Origin: Protula sp. h YS-2021
Lineage: Eukaryota > Annelida > Polychaeta > Sabellida > Serpulidae
Length of the DNA: 64,000 nucleotides
Assembly (NCBI GenBank): GCA_949752745.1
Contig: OX457026.1
Span: forward strand, 71,427,091-71,491,090
Direction of reading: 5' to 3'
In this document: in pieces, positions 53,001 through 64,000 of the stretch
Numbering within the stretch: the stretch's first letter is position 1
How the letters are laid out: each line of letters starts with the position of its first letter
Program-made: the position numbers and the translations under genes
Notes under the pieces: model-generated
The model's database searches: none
What the model saw: only the letters and a program-made list of their open reading frames with translations
Told to the model about the DNA's origin: nothing

Positions 53001-55201
53001 GTCATCTTTAAAAACTTCTTTAATTATTTTGCGAATTTCGAGAAAGACTTGAATATTCAACAACTTTTGTTTTCTAAAAAAATGTGCTAAGGTTGTGTTT
53101 CTTAAAATTTATGTATATAAATTTAAATATTAAATCTCTGTGTATTATTATAATAATTTAAAATTCATTAGGTATAATGCAGAGCAACCTGTATATTTCA
53201 ATATCATACGTGACCCACTGGAACGCATGGTATCCTGGTACTACTTCCGGCGGTATCAGTACGGTCATGAACGTGAAATGCCGCTTGCGAAACGCGTCAG
53301 GGTAAGTAGTCGTTTCATTAGAAAAAGTCTGCACCCTTTCAAAGTGACTGAGGAAAGGACTAAGGAAATTTAAGAAAAGATGTTCTGTTTGTGGTGAAGT
53401 ATTCTACATTGTGTTCTAATTGAATAAGATGAAAATAGAACGAAGTTTTTGCAAACTAAATGAATAAGAAACCCATAAACTGTAATAAAAGAAGTGTAAA
53501 CTGAGCTGACAGAACTTCCTAAATTTATCCTTTTTTCCTTTTTCTGATAATAAGTAAGGTTTATTTGTAGTCCTTTGACGAATGTGTTTTGGGGAACTAT
53601 TCTGAGTGTATTGATCCACTTGGTGATGAGGCCGAGGAAGGATACTATAAAATTATACCGTTCTTCTGCGGTCAGGAAGATGTCTGCAGGTAATATCAAG
53701 TAGTGCGGCCAAACAGATGTACACACAGTAAAACCTGTGCTGAGGACACCTTCTCTTAAGGACACCTGAACATTAGGGACACTTTTTGTCAGTCCCTTTT
53801 GAAATCCCATTGACTTGTACGTTGAGCGACCCTGTCAATTAGGAACACCTGTGAATTAGGGACAAAGGACACTTTTATTTGTCCGTAATTCCGTAATTGT
53901 ATTGATATTAACTTGACTGTTGAGGACAGCAGTCTTTCACCACAAACAAGCAAAATCCCAATGTGACATTCATTGCTGCATGCCCCTTTAATCCCTGCTT
54001 ATTGATCTTAAGCAAAACCTGAGTACGTCGTTTCACGTATTGTTTGGACAGGAATTGACCGTGGTAAGACAATGACATTACGGAGTTATCGTTTTGCTAT
54101 AAATTACTGGGGGTGCTTAAGGGTAATTCATACTAAATTTCAGTTGAAATACAGAGATATCGCTTCGAAAAAATCCAAAAGGCGGTGTTAAGCGGAAGAG
54201 AAAAGACCTTTCACTGGCGGATTTCAAAACTGTTTCATGTCATTTTTCTTGTTAAAATGTCCAACCTGTCCATTCTGTCTCTTAAGGACAGAAACGCTCA
54301 GTCCCTCGCTGTCGTTAATAGACAACACTTACTATACTATACTTGAGATGTATAGTAAAAATACCCATGTATGATTCTTGTGTCGATTTTTTTCTTGAAA
54401 CGACATAACATCGTGGCGACAATAAAAATAAAAGTTTTGACCTAGGGGTCATATTTCGTCACATCTTGAAACGAGCTGTCTGAATGAGTACCGTTTAAGA
54501 AAGTGTATTGAATGCGCCGTTGTATTTAATACAGTGATAACTTTGATGCCTTACATTAGGAAGTATTTCTTTTCTCAAAAATAGGACGGACAGCGAGTTG
54601 GCTCTGGCACGTGCCGTGAAGAACGTAAAAGAGTACTACGCAGTAGTGGGTATAGCGGAGGAATATACTCAGTTTATTGAAGTATTGGAATACGCACTTC
54701 CATCCTTCTTCCGAGGAGTCAGCAAAGTCTACGAACTCCAAGGTATGCGAATTCGCATCTTCTGGCAAAATCCCAGTCGCAATTATTCTAATCATGTTTG
54801 ACAATTAAATTGAATTTCAAAGTTTTTGCTTTTTGGCGCTTGTCCAATGGTCAACCAGCTTTCTGTAAGATTACCAGCAAATGGATATCGGTTCCTTGCT
54901 ACAAACCCTGCTGCTCCTTTCTTGCACATCAGTGCCCACACAAGGGCCTATAGCCAGCAAAACTCCCACGATTCTATAACCATTCTATAACTATAACCAG
55001 AAAAACCCCTGTTCTCTCATTTCAGATTCGTATTATGGAAAGAAACACGAGACAACGTACAAACTGCCAGTGTCACATGAAGTTACTCGCATTATGTACA
55101 CGAAACTGCAGCTTGAATATAAATTCTATTATTTTATAAAGGCACGTTTTCACAAACTATACACATCTTTAAAACAAGCTCAGGAAAAATATTCCAAGTG
55201 A
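50061..55201 (+). CDS. Uronyl/heparan sulfate 2-O-sulfotransferase family protein, 7 exons
   Basis: These type II Golgi enzymes move sulfate from PAPS to the 2-O position of uronic acids in glycosaminoglycans. Exons are 50061-50298, 50603-50793, 51237-51316, 53172-53301, 53571-53689, 54585-54742 and 55026-55201. Phases 1, 0, 2, 0, 2, 1 close and give 363 aa (human HS2ST 356, UST 406). A cytoplasmic tail is followed by one membrane segment at about 28-47. The PAPS 5'-phosphosulfate loop is LNRVPKCGTHTLL (about 101-113). HLHF (162-165) matches the active-site His pair, and NIIRDPLERMVSWYYFRR (about 180-197) is the 3'-phosphate site. SFDEC, PFFCGQEDVC and LPSFFRGVSKVYEL follow the family. KCG resembles UST, while VPK resembles HS2ST; an UST-like enzyme is favoured but the acceptor is unknown. 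Confidence 0.9.
53710..53900 (+). repeat. GGACAC-motif dispersed repeat in sulfotransferase intron 5
   Basis: GGACACCT, GGACACTT and ATTAGGGACA motifs recur several times after AGTAAAACCTGTG. A weaker related start, AGTGAAACCTGTTCGCAGTG, occurs near 11493 in ATG4 intron 1. That suggests an interspersed repeat family. Confidence 0.5.
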
Positions 55202-55360
55202 TACATAGTTTTTATGGTAATTTCGAACTTAAGAGTATTAATTTGTTTTTAATTGCATGTTTAAGTTATTTGTGTATGTTCCTGGTTACCAGTACACAGC
55301 AGTTATTGTCTAGTCTTTGTACTATTTAAATCATAATACAACGGATTGTAGCACCGGAGA

Positions 55361-55370
55361 AATAAATAAA
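55361..55370 (+). terminator. Polyadenylation signal of the sulfotransferase gene
   Basis: Two overlapping AATAAA hexamers (AATAAATAAA) lie about 160 nt after the stop, followed by a GT/T-rich stretch. The position suits a short 3' untranslated region. Confidence 0.6.
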
Positions 55371-58300
55371 TTGAGCAATGTAAGAGTGCGTCATTTTTTG
55401 TAGTTAACGGCTATGGAACTGTATATGAACAATATTCACTTAATTCTCGTAACTGAATTGATGTACTTGTGAATAACTTGTATTCAGCTTAACCAAGACT
55501 GTGTGACAAACTAGGGCTGGGCCGTTGATTCGACTCATCCGATAGTTCGATTTATCGATATGAGGGCCGCACATTATGCATAACCTTATTGGCTATTAAA
55601 TTATGTTTTTGTTGTAAAATAGCTGCCCTCTGAGGAGATCTATCAGTTCTCTATAAACATAGAGCGGATGGATATATATATATATATTTTAAAAATCAGT
55701 TTCTCACTTTTATTAATACTATTTTAGCGGAATCTCCAGGGGGTCTTCAGAGTAAAAAAATGCTATACACAACGAAGCAAACAGCTAAGGCTGGCCGTTG
55801 GACAACAACGAATAAATTATTTTTAATATATGCGTTATGTAGCGTTTTATTTATATAATTTACTTTCAATAATTGAAGTATAATAACGCTTGGGGTATTT
55901 CTTCCTAAATAAGATCATCTATCCTCTCATCACGATTCGAAACTTCTTTATGGTTAGAAATGTGGTCTTAGTTACGAGCTATTAAAACGATAGTTTTGAT
56001 AAATTACTAATCGTTTTCTTCTACATAAGTGTTGCTACACCGAATAAACACAAAAACTTTATTGAAGACGTATCTAAACTCTTGTTATATCCATATTCTA
56101 ACTATTAATATGTGCTTTTACAACCCACTCTTCTATTTGTATACTGTAGATGCATACCCATCACCTACACATATGGTGGATTCAAATGCCTGCCAACCTT
56201 CGTGTCTAAACCTACTCTCTCGCTCTTAACTAGCCCTAAACCTAAATTTACTACTTATCTTATATATAGCTCTAAACTAGGAACTAAACCTGAATGTACT
56301 TTACTGAAAATTAATGTAGTATCAGACTGAAGTATCTACTAAGTGATGTAGATGGACAATTTTAAAGAATTAAATTAGTATTTAGAAGAATTATATCTAC
56401 CACATTGTGTAGATACAGCACTTTTTCCACCTCACACCCCAGCGAAACTCCCCATAAGACATTTCCCTAGTAATATACTATTTGAATTTATGTTTAGTTC
56501 TCAAATGATGTTTTCAAGTTTATGACTATTTTTTTCAAAGTATTGAATTTGAAATGTAATAGATAGTATATATTAGCTATCTACGAAATTTACTATACAC
56601 TTATATCTTTCGCACATGCTAGTTATGCAGGGCTTTGTACTCCTATGGGATATCGCAGATATTAACAGTCTCCCCTTCTACTATGATGTTAAGATCCATA
56701 TTGGTGGCTGGCACTTTTAGCAAAAGCACAATGTTCCCCCAAAGCTAATCCATTGTTTGCATTGTCACACCTTGTAGAGTCTTTATATTCTTGCATTTCA
56801 CAGCAACGACTTTCACACATATGAAAGCATTAGGACTTGTTAATATTAAAAGAATATTTTTCCGTAAAGATAGACACTAAGAATTCGACAACAACGCGAT
56901 TTTTAACCACAATGTTTATATTATAACAAACGTAATAATAGTTGTCTATCGTGTTCACAGTTGTTCACATTAGATTTGATGGGTTTGATTCCCATGTATT
57001 GGTTAGACGGATCAGGGCACAGAAATTCTTGGCACATTTAGGGCATAGGGATCGCAGGTTCCTTTCATGCACCGATCATATCCACTGACTTTTGCAGTAT
57101 GTACATTTGCTGGGCCTTTTGTCTTCGAAATGTCATAACCTCAGTGGGTACAGCTACGCTGTCTATACTCAAGATCAAGTTGCACTGTCAAAGGACTTGA
57201 CAGAGTATCTCAAAGCGTTATCTTTGCGCACCCATAGATCGCTTGCAGTGTAAGAGTACTCCATGTTGCAGTTGCCTGGGAATGCAAGAATGTCTGCCCA
57301 TCGGATTTGGGCTTTATTACTAAAATGTGGGAAAACTCATCCTTGTGAGCACTTATCTGCACTAAAAATTTTCACCCTTTCAAAACTCGTCCAAGAAAAT
57401 ATACACGTACTCGATACAGATTGGGTTATGTAATTGTTTTCTTGTTATTGTTTGTTGAATTTTTAAGACCTAAGTACCTTTTCAGTTGTTACAATGAGAT
57501 CATATGAAACGATGCGAAGGTCTGCTAAAATAAAATTCACCTAACTTTGGCACTACTTCAGCTTCTATACAGTTTCATTTGCATTCAGTAGTGGTGTCTA
57601 AAAGCAGAGAAATCCAATGATTAATAACCGAGTATGGTTTTGCGTGGGAAACAAAATTTCAAAAACAAAAATTCTTTATGTAGCATGAGGTATCTCGTAT
57701 TTTGTAACGAAGTATTGAATATTTAAAAGTAAAAAGTCTAATGTTTACTGACAACCGTCTTAATCTCGTCGTCTGATTCTTGTCAGAACTAATCAACATG
57801 ATGACTTTTGGACTGACCGTCAAGAGGTTAACATTTTAAGCGTGTTTGGTACTTTGGTACTTGCCATTTGATGTGGTGTATCTCATTTAATGACGTGTGG
57901 ATATAGTTTATCCGGTGTGTGTGCCGATGTTGCAAGCAGACAAACGTCTGTGATAGCAAACGTGCGTTTACTATAGGTTCCTATGGAAAAGGGGCTTTGG
58001 TTTTAAAAGGGAGTAGAGACGTTTGCCTTCTCAATAATCTCAATGAATTGAAACTCCGATATTATTCCATGCACAAACACAGTACTTAATCCTTTGAACA
58101 GTGTGTTTCCCGAAGATTATTCACGGCTGCGAATCCATAAATCCCGTGCAGTTTATGCCGTTAATTTTAAAAATCTTTTAACAACATATAAAGCTGACAA
58201 CTAATCCCCACCCACTCTAGAACAGACTTTAAAATGGAATTGAAAAAATCGGAGGAACAGGGTGAAAAAGTGGCGACAGATATCGTGAAAAGTTGCAGTT

Positions 58301-59521
58301 TATATGCTGTAAAGTGGTCGTTTATATGGCTAAAGTGTATACGTAATATTTGTAGAAAAGATGGGACATGACAAAATGAAAATGAAGTGTTTTTTTTCTT
58401 CTTTAAATGCATCTATTCTGTGTAAATATGGAAGCAGTTTTTTTTCAAGTCAAAAGTTGATTATTTTATGGCTAATGGCTATTTTAAGGCTTATGAATAA
58501 ATGTATACAGTTCATGATTTTATTTTCTTGCAAATAAACTCATTTCAATATTGGCACAAGATGGAAGGATTAAGGGACGTTTGCCATCACAACAATTTGC
58601 TTTCGCGCAAATGCCGTTATGGCAAACCTCAATATTTACTTGTGGGCTTAAACAAAAGAACAGTATATAAGGCTGAGGGACGTTTGCCATCATGGGGTAT
58701 TTTCCTCACATCCCGGTGCATTCCCGGAAACGTCGACATTTGCCATCACGGCACGTTTGCGATCACCCAACAAAGGCTGAACTCAGTCCATGCTCATGTT
58801 TCACAACCATATAACAGAAATGGATTACGGCAGTGAAAAGTAATTCATTAGCTTTAACAATTTGGACAGAAAATATTGCTAGAAATATTAAAACAGTAAC
58901 AGACTTGTTACATTCCACGTAGTAATGACGATATGTCCTTGAACCATATAAATCATGTACAGAAGCCAAGTTTGATCTTTTAACGATGAATTTTATGGCT
59001 ATTTTAAGGTGTAGGTGTTTCAGCCTTTATTGCAAAACAAATGCACTTGCACATAGTATTATTTCAGTTTAATCTGTGAATAACATTTGTGTTTTTGCTC
59101 ATTACGGGCCATCAAACTGCAGAAGTAGCATGTCCATTCTGCAGTATCATTGTGTGTTTCATACAAGACTATTTATGCGTAGGAAGGTAAGAAAAATATG
59201 TAAATTTGAGTAAGGGATATTCCTTTGTTTCAAGTATCGACATGGACACCTTGGTATTGACATCTCTTGTTTTTGACATCGATAAGTAATTTTTAATTTA
59301 AGGAATTATATAAGTGAGATAGCACATTAAACACTGATTTTTCTTTCATGAATTATATCATACGTTATATTAAACTCAACGAAAGTCTTGATATTTATGC
59401 CTTTATTGACATGCATACTGTAACCTATTGTTACTACGAAATATAACAGTGAAGTTTCTGCTTGCACGAAACCAGATCTATATGACTATCCAATCATTGT
59501 CATTAGAAACTAAATTGATCT
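55371..59521. other. Region without a recognised gene
   Basis: This AT-rich DNA has no recognisable exon. Motifs of the type CGTTTGCCATCAC recur at about 58577, 58680, 58733 and 58752, with an inverted form near 57950-57966. They may be the ends of a repeat element. The open frame 58501-58836 runs through these motifs and is not convincing. Confidence 0.45.
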
Positions 59522-59542
59522 TGCAGAAATAACTACGGAACA

Positions 59543-59812
59543 ATGAAGAATTTAAATGACGAACTGATTATGCTTAACACAAAAAGACATGTAATGTACA
59601 AATGTACAAATTCTAGTCATGGCCGAAATTGTGCATTTAAAGACAGATTAAGCTATAGATTGCTTGCCAAAGCCATTAAAAGTCCCCCTCCTTCGATCTT
59701 GGTAGGCACTATGCCTTTAAATATCCACTGGAACCTGTCTTTGTACTGTTTAATATTGGTTATGGCTCTGATACTCATTGTGGTCCAAAGTGTGTGTTTC
59801 GGCAGGAAATGA
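59543..59812 (+). CDS. Possible exon of an unidentified membrane protein
   Basis: An acceptor-like TGATCTTGCAG at 59516-59526 precedes an ATG at 59543 and an 89-codon frame. The frame has a basic first half, a Pro-rich KSPPPSILVG and a strong hydrophobic segment SLYCLILVMALILIVVQSVC at about residues 66-85. This layout resembles the first coding exon of a type II membrane protein, like the neighbouring sulfotransferase, but no catalytic motif follows. A further exon-like segment at about 59998-60067 (acceptor TTTTCAG, donor CCT|GTAAGT) is open in two frames. No family is assigned. Confidence 0.3.
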   Translation: MKNLNDELIMLNTKRHVMYKCTNSSHGRNCAFKDRLSYRLLAKAIKSPPPSILVGTMPLNIHWNLSLYCLILVMALILIVVQSVCFGRK

Positions 59813-60954
59813 TCAGATACCGGTCTAGTTTACTCTGAACCACTCTATTTTAATTACCTGTTCAACGCCTTCTCTAAAATCATTTATTTGCGGGATTTAT
59901 GTTATGTAAAGAAAAAAAAAGACTAACAGTTATTGTTCGAGATCCTTCAAACTGTTTCGGTCTGCTGACTTGGCCTTTCGTTCTATACATTTTCAGGAAC
60001 CCAGGTTACATCGAAACGTCGACCTAAGCCAACCTCGTCTCGCGACGTCCTCCATAGACACCTGTAAGTATACGTTGCATAAACGTCCATGTAATAACCA
60101 AATGACATGATTGCATTATCGTTGACTGTAAACAGAAGTTGCCCTAGGTCTTGTAGAAAATAGACTAAAGCAAATGTGTGAACTATTAGAGTTTGAGGGA
60201 CACCCTTTATTTCCTGCTTACGCTTGTTTAAAAACATACATACACACACACAAACAAATACACACACACACACACGAAAAGTGAGTTCATATATGTTTTG
60301 TTATCATGGCTTGACCACAGCGTGAGGGGCTTTGATGGAAGGGGGATCATGACCCTTCGGAAATATCACAGGTCTCGCGATCGCACTAAGTTGTAATCCC
60401 GGCCGTTACGGAGCGACACTCACTCAACACCCATGCAACGTCACTCGTCACAACGTCGGATCTCTACATCAATTCAATGTAAGTGGGACGGAGAATGGTC
60501 GCTGGGAGAGGTCACCATCTTAATAACTACACTACACGCCATTTTACTAGCCCACTGTTAGCCAGTTCATTATACCGAGAGGAGGAAATATGTAAACAAA
60601 TGACTAATATAGTTGTAAGGTTGAATCTAATGTGCCCTGGGATACGATACAGATAAAAGTTAATCAAATCTGCTGTGATTAAATGGTGTGTCGTGTGGAT
60701 TCTTTATTAATGTATGTTGCTTGAAGGACAACGCAGATAAATAGAAACGGTTTGTAAACAGACATAAAACAAGACAATTTATGGCAGACGCTAAATTCTT
60801 TCTTCAGCAAACATAAATTGCGTGAGACAAAGAAAAAAGACATGAGAGACGAGGTCGAATAAGAGGGACATCAATTTCAGAAAAAATATAGAAAAGGTAA
60901 CATGTTGAAGTCCACCTTCGTCAGTGTAAAATTTTAGTGTTGAAGCAGTTATTA

Positions 60955-60982
60955 CTTCAGATATTTATTTATTTATTATTAT

Positions 60983-61018
<36 letters not shown>

Positions 61019-61042
61019 TTTTTTTTTTGGGGGGGGGGGGGT
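60955..61042. repeat. ATT microsatellite with T-run and G-run
   Basis: A TTATT/ATT triplet tract is followed by a run of about 12 T and then about 13 G. The flanks hold no recognised gene. An ORF at 61449-61682 (peptide with NSIGAKEAQVIFAVLNKAIK) is protein-like but unrecognised. Confidence 0.85.
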
Positions 61043-62519
61043 TCACAAGATCGCTTTTACATCGGACTCTTTTATTTTCAACCCCATTGTAGGCAAATCA
61101 ATAATGATCGAGATTTTAAATTGAAGAATGTGCTTTCGACCCTGTATAGAAACATGTAACAGCCTTGTTTCATAAGATTCACTAACTTTTATCAATTTTT
61201 AAATTTGGCGATCAAATAGTTATCGCAAGTGATTACTAGGCATTACTCATATTTTATATGGTTACATGCTGAATGCATGTTGATCTTAATATTGTCAACC
61301 ACATGATAACCACATGTTTTCAGACTTAACTGTACTGTTAGCATGTGGCTCTGCTTTGTAGCTGTTAACTCTGTAGCCTTATATGGCATGAGATATAACA
61401 TTTTTTCAACACTATATGGTAATAACATAGACACAAATGGTGTAATACTTGATCTCATGTGTTTTCGACACGATTAAGTCACCGGCCAAAAAGTATATTA
61501 AGCGCGATTATTCAAAATTTAACACCCTATCGAAGTCTACCCTTCTGAATAGTATAGGTGCAAAGGAGGCACAAGTGATATTTGCAGTTTTGAATAAAGC
61601 AATTAAGCGAATTTTGAAATACCATCAAGATCGCTGGCCACCCCTTCTACTTAGCCAGCCCGGAGTATCACCAACTGCATAAAAGTTTCAAAATAGTGCT
61701 AATAGACTAACTAAGTTGACTGTTAAAATAGAAATTCTAAATATTTCACAATATCTTGTACACCTGAAATAATATAGCACCTAAGGTTTACCCTTGTAAC
61801 AAAGGATGGACGCTGAGACACCGGGAAAGGATACCTCCGAAACGGCATTTCCTCGCAAAACAAGGCCAGTTTTCTACAGTTCCGTTTAAGCTGGTTACCA
61901 TTATGTAGACCATTACGTAGAAACACCGTGAAAAACGAACCACTTAGTTTTGTTCTGGTCCGGTGATGTCCTATTTCCGTGTTTCTACTGTATATAAATA
62001 TTAGAATGTCTATATAAAGCAGTATGTCATATTTTGACTAGCGCGAAAAACTGGGGTGCTTATAGGAGATCATAACGAAATTGATGCCTTAAGTTTTTGG
62101 TTCACAACTACACCCGCCTTAATTGCAGTTCGGTTTGTCTAGCAGTGTGTTTTTGTTTCCATTCGTTTCCTTGTATATCAAATTTTTGCCGTCTTTTCGA
62201 TATCACACCCCAATGAAGTGATCATCTTAAGGGCCCGAGTTTTTAAGATTACCTGTATTTGTAATGTGTTTTTTTTTTATGTGTATTTAATGAACGCGTT
62301 TTTTTTTCCTGTTTTCGATCTCTTGAACATTGTTTTTTTCTGTGGGAAGTGAATGCTCACTAAATCAGAAAGAAATATTATTATTACTTTTAAAATAAAG
62401 CAAGCCCAGTAAATATTCTAAGATTCAACCAATGTCGGTTTGAGATTGCGAAATCGACTCGGCCAAATCGTAACATTAACTCAGGTCGAACTTGTGAGTG
62501 TCGAGACTGTTGCATAAGT

Positions 62520-62860
62520 TTTCCCTGCGCGTAAAAACAGCGCGTTTTTACGTAGAAAAGGCCTTTTTTACGGCCAAACCCGTAAAATCTACCTGTCAAC
62601 GCATTGTCTGTAATATTGTCCTGTGCATAGAAAAGGCCTTTTCTACGGTGCTATAAAGGGAAAACTTACGCTTCAGGAGCGTAATTTTTCCCTGTATCAA
62701 TAAAATTCAGCTTTAGACATTGTGTCTCCCTGTGGAAACAGGAACAAAGAAACAGTATATGGAGAGGAAATCATTGAAATAATGCGCTCACAGGTGAAAT
62801 ATACAGTCTTGCCCGTAGAAAAGGCCTTTTCTACGTAAAAACAGCCTGTCATTTCAGTAT
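62520..62860. repeat. Cluster of GTAGAAAAGGCC palindromes
   Basis: Palindromes built on TAGAAAAGGCCTTTTCTA occur at about 62551, 62628 and 62816. The last is perfect over 22 nt from CGTAG to CTACG. Between them lie GTAAAAAC/GTTTTTAC motifs. The cluster leads into the 170-bp satellite. Confidence 0.75.
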
Positions 62861-63355
62861 TGAAACTAGACATGAATTTCTGACGCACAGGGTATTTTTA
62901 CGCCAGCAATCCGTAAAAAAGTCCTTTTTTCTTTTAGCTATCAAGCCTTAAAGCAAGATATATTAAAATCTATCTGTAAGTAAAAAGGGCATTTTTTACG
63001 CCTTAAAGGGCGTAAAAAAGTCATTTCAACCACAAAACTAGACCTGAATTTCTGACGCACAGGGTATTTTTACGCCATCAATCCGTAAAAAAGTCCTTTT
63101 TTCTTTTAGCTATCAAGCCTTAAAGCAAGATATATTAAAATCTATCCGTAAGTAAAGGGCATTTTTTACGCCTTAAAGGGCGTAAAAGAGTCATTTCAAC
63201 CACAAAACTAGACATGAATTTCTGACGCACAGGGTATTTTTACGCCATCAATCCGTAAAAAAGTCCTTTTTTCTTTTAGCTATCAAGCCTTAAAGCAAGA
63301 TATATTAAAATCTATCTGTAAGTAAAAAGGGCATTTTTTACGAAGTGCAAATCTT
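62860..63355 (+). repeat. 170-bp tandem satellite, about 3 copies
   Basis: TGACGCACAGGGTATTTTTA recurs at 62881, 63053 and 63223, a period of 170-172 bp. Each unit also contains ATCCGTAAAAAAGTCC, CTATCAAGCCTTAAAGCAAG and self-complementary CGTAAAA/TTTTACG motifs. There is no coding potential. Confidence 0.9.
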
Positions 63356-63689
63356 ACGACAGGGAAAACTTACGGAACAGAGACCACAGATCGTCTCACC
63401 AGCGACACACCGTTGAATAGCTATTTGACAAACAACGTTGTTTAGGCTTGCTTTTGGTCTAATCAACGTCTTTGGCGCAATGTTTTTATAGATGTCGGAC
63501 TCACAAGAAAAAACAAAAAACAAAAACAACATCCTTGCGTTATCGTTTACCAGAAATGGCAGCATAACAGGTCACTTTGAAAATAGACCAAAACGAGGTC
63601 GCAAAGTACGAGAATCTCAAGAGCAAGTTTTTTTTTCCACCGACTTTAAAAAAAAATATTTGGAGGACAGATGTCCTGGATTAGACGCT

Positions 63690-63850
63690 GTTCCGACTTC
63701 CATTTGCAACCTTAATGCGTCGTTGATTAGACGTCGGATAATTGATGTCTATATTTCGACTTATAAAAGAACCGAAACAGAACGTTGATCCAACGACGAG
63801 TGCGACGTCTACTCGACGTTGTGTAACGTCTCAATGTTTACTGGGATGGG
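63690..63850. repeat. ACGTTG/CGACGT-rich repeat, second locus
   Basis: CGACGT, ACGTTG and AACGTC hexamers recur densely and the block ends in AATGTTTACTGGGATG, as does the block at 1000-1250. The open frame 63492-63788 overlaps it and has no recognised domain. Confidence 0.5.
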
Positions 63851-64000
63851 ACGTTTGGTTAGAACTGAGATGTGACCGAATTTACGTGGCATTTGCAGAC
63901 AAATAATGTTGATTTCCGCCTGTCTTAAGGAATCGTATTGCACTTAAAAGCCTCTATGTCGTATGATTGTGTCAAGTAAATATGGTGTAATCGCCACATA

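Noticed and set aside
55510..55800. hAT element starting at CTAGGGCTGGGC
   Set aside because: No inverted partner end or target-site duplication was found.

Overview
The window is nuclear DNA from an animal. All four recognisable genes are cut into short exons by GT-AG introns (one intron is GC-AG), introns and intergenic DNA are AT-rich, and decayed transposons and tandem repeats are everywhere. Nothing prokaryotic or viral was seen. The gene set (ATG4C/D-type protease, AK3-type adenylate kinase, PUM3, uronyl 2-O-sulfotransferase type) fits an invertebrate metazoan, perhaps a lophotrochozoan such as a mollusc or brachiopod. That taxon is only an inference.

Layout. 1-10.5 kb: duplicated repeat blocks, a degraded CR1/L2-like non-LTR retrotransposon (about 6.48-8.99 kb) and a tRNA-SINE-like remnant. 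10.5-15.7 kb: ATG4C/D homologue on +, 10 exons, 606 aa. 15.7-21.5 kb: intergenic. 21.5-26.3 kb: AK3/AK4-type adenylate kinase on -, 5 exons, 224 aa; its first intron carries a 1.45-kb hAT-like element with a perfect 8-bp target-site duplication and a second element nested inside. 26.3-31.5 kb: intergenic between divergent genes. 31.5-41.0 kb: PUM3 (Puf-A) homologue on +, 19 exons, 701 aa. 41-50 kb: intergenic, with a TIR-flanked ORF, a 2.3-kb minisatellite of 58-bp units and a large inverted repeat. 50.1-55.2 kb: Golgi-type uronyl 2-O-sulfotransferase homologue on +, 7 exons, 363 aa. 55.2-64 kb: mostly non-genic, with a possible transmembrane exon near 59.6 kb and a 170-bp satellite with palindromic motifs near 62.5-63.4 kb.

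Most unusual feature. In PUM3, introns 11, 13, 14 and 18 each begin with a tandem array whose unit resembles or contains that intron's own 5' splice site. Intron 11 is the extreme case, with about 20 copies of a 47/48-bp unit made of the last ~30 nt of exon 11, the donor and the start of the intron. About 17 of these copies keep an intact donor. Because the intron has an in-frame TAA immediately after the first donor, use of any downstream donor would truncate the protein.

The genes do not form a pathway: they act in autophagy, mitochondrial nucleotide balance, ribosome/RNA biology and glycosaminoglycan sulfation. Exon models were built by hand from reading frame, splice consensus and remembered family conservation. 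Phases close exactly in all four genes, but no transcript or database evidence was available.
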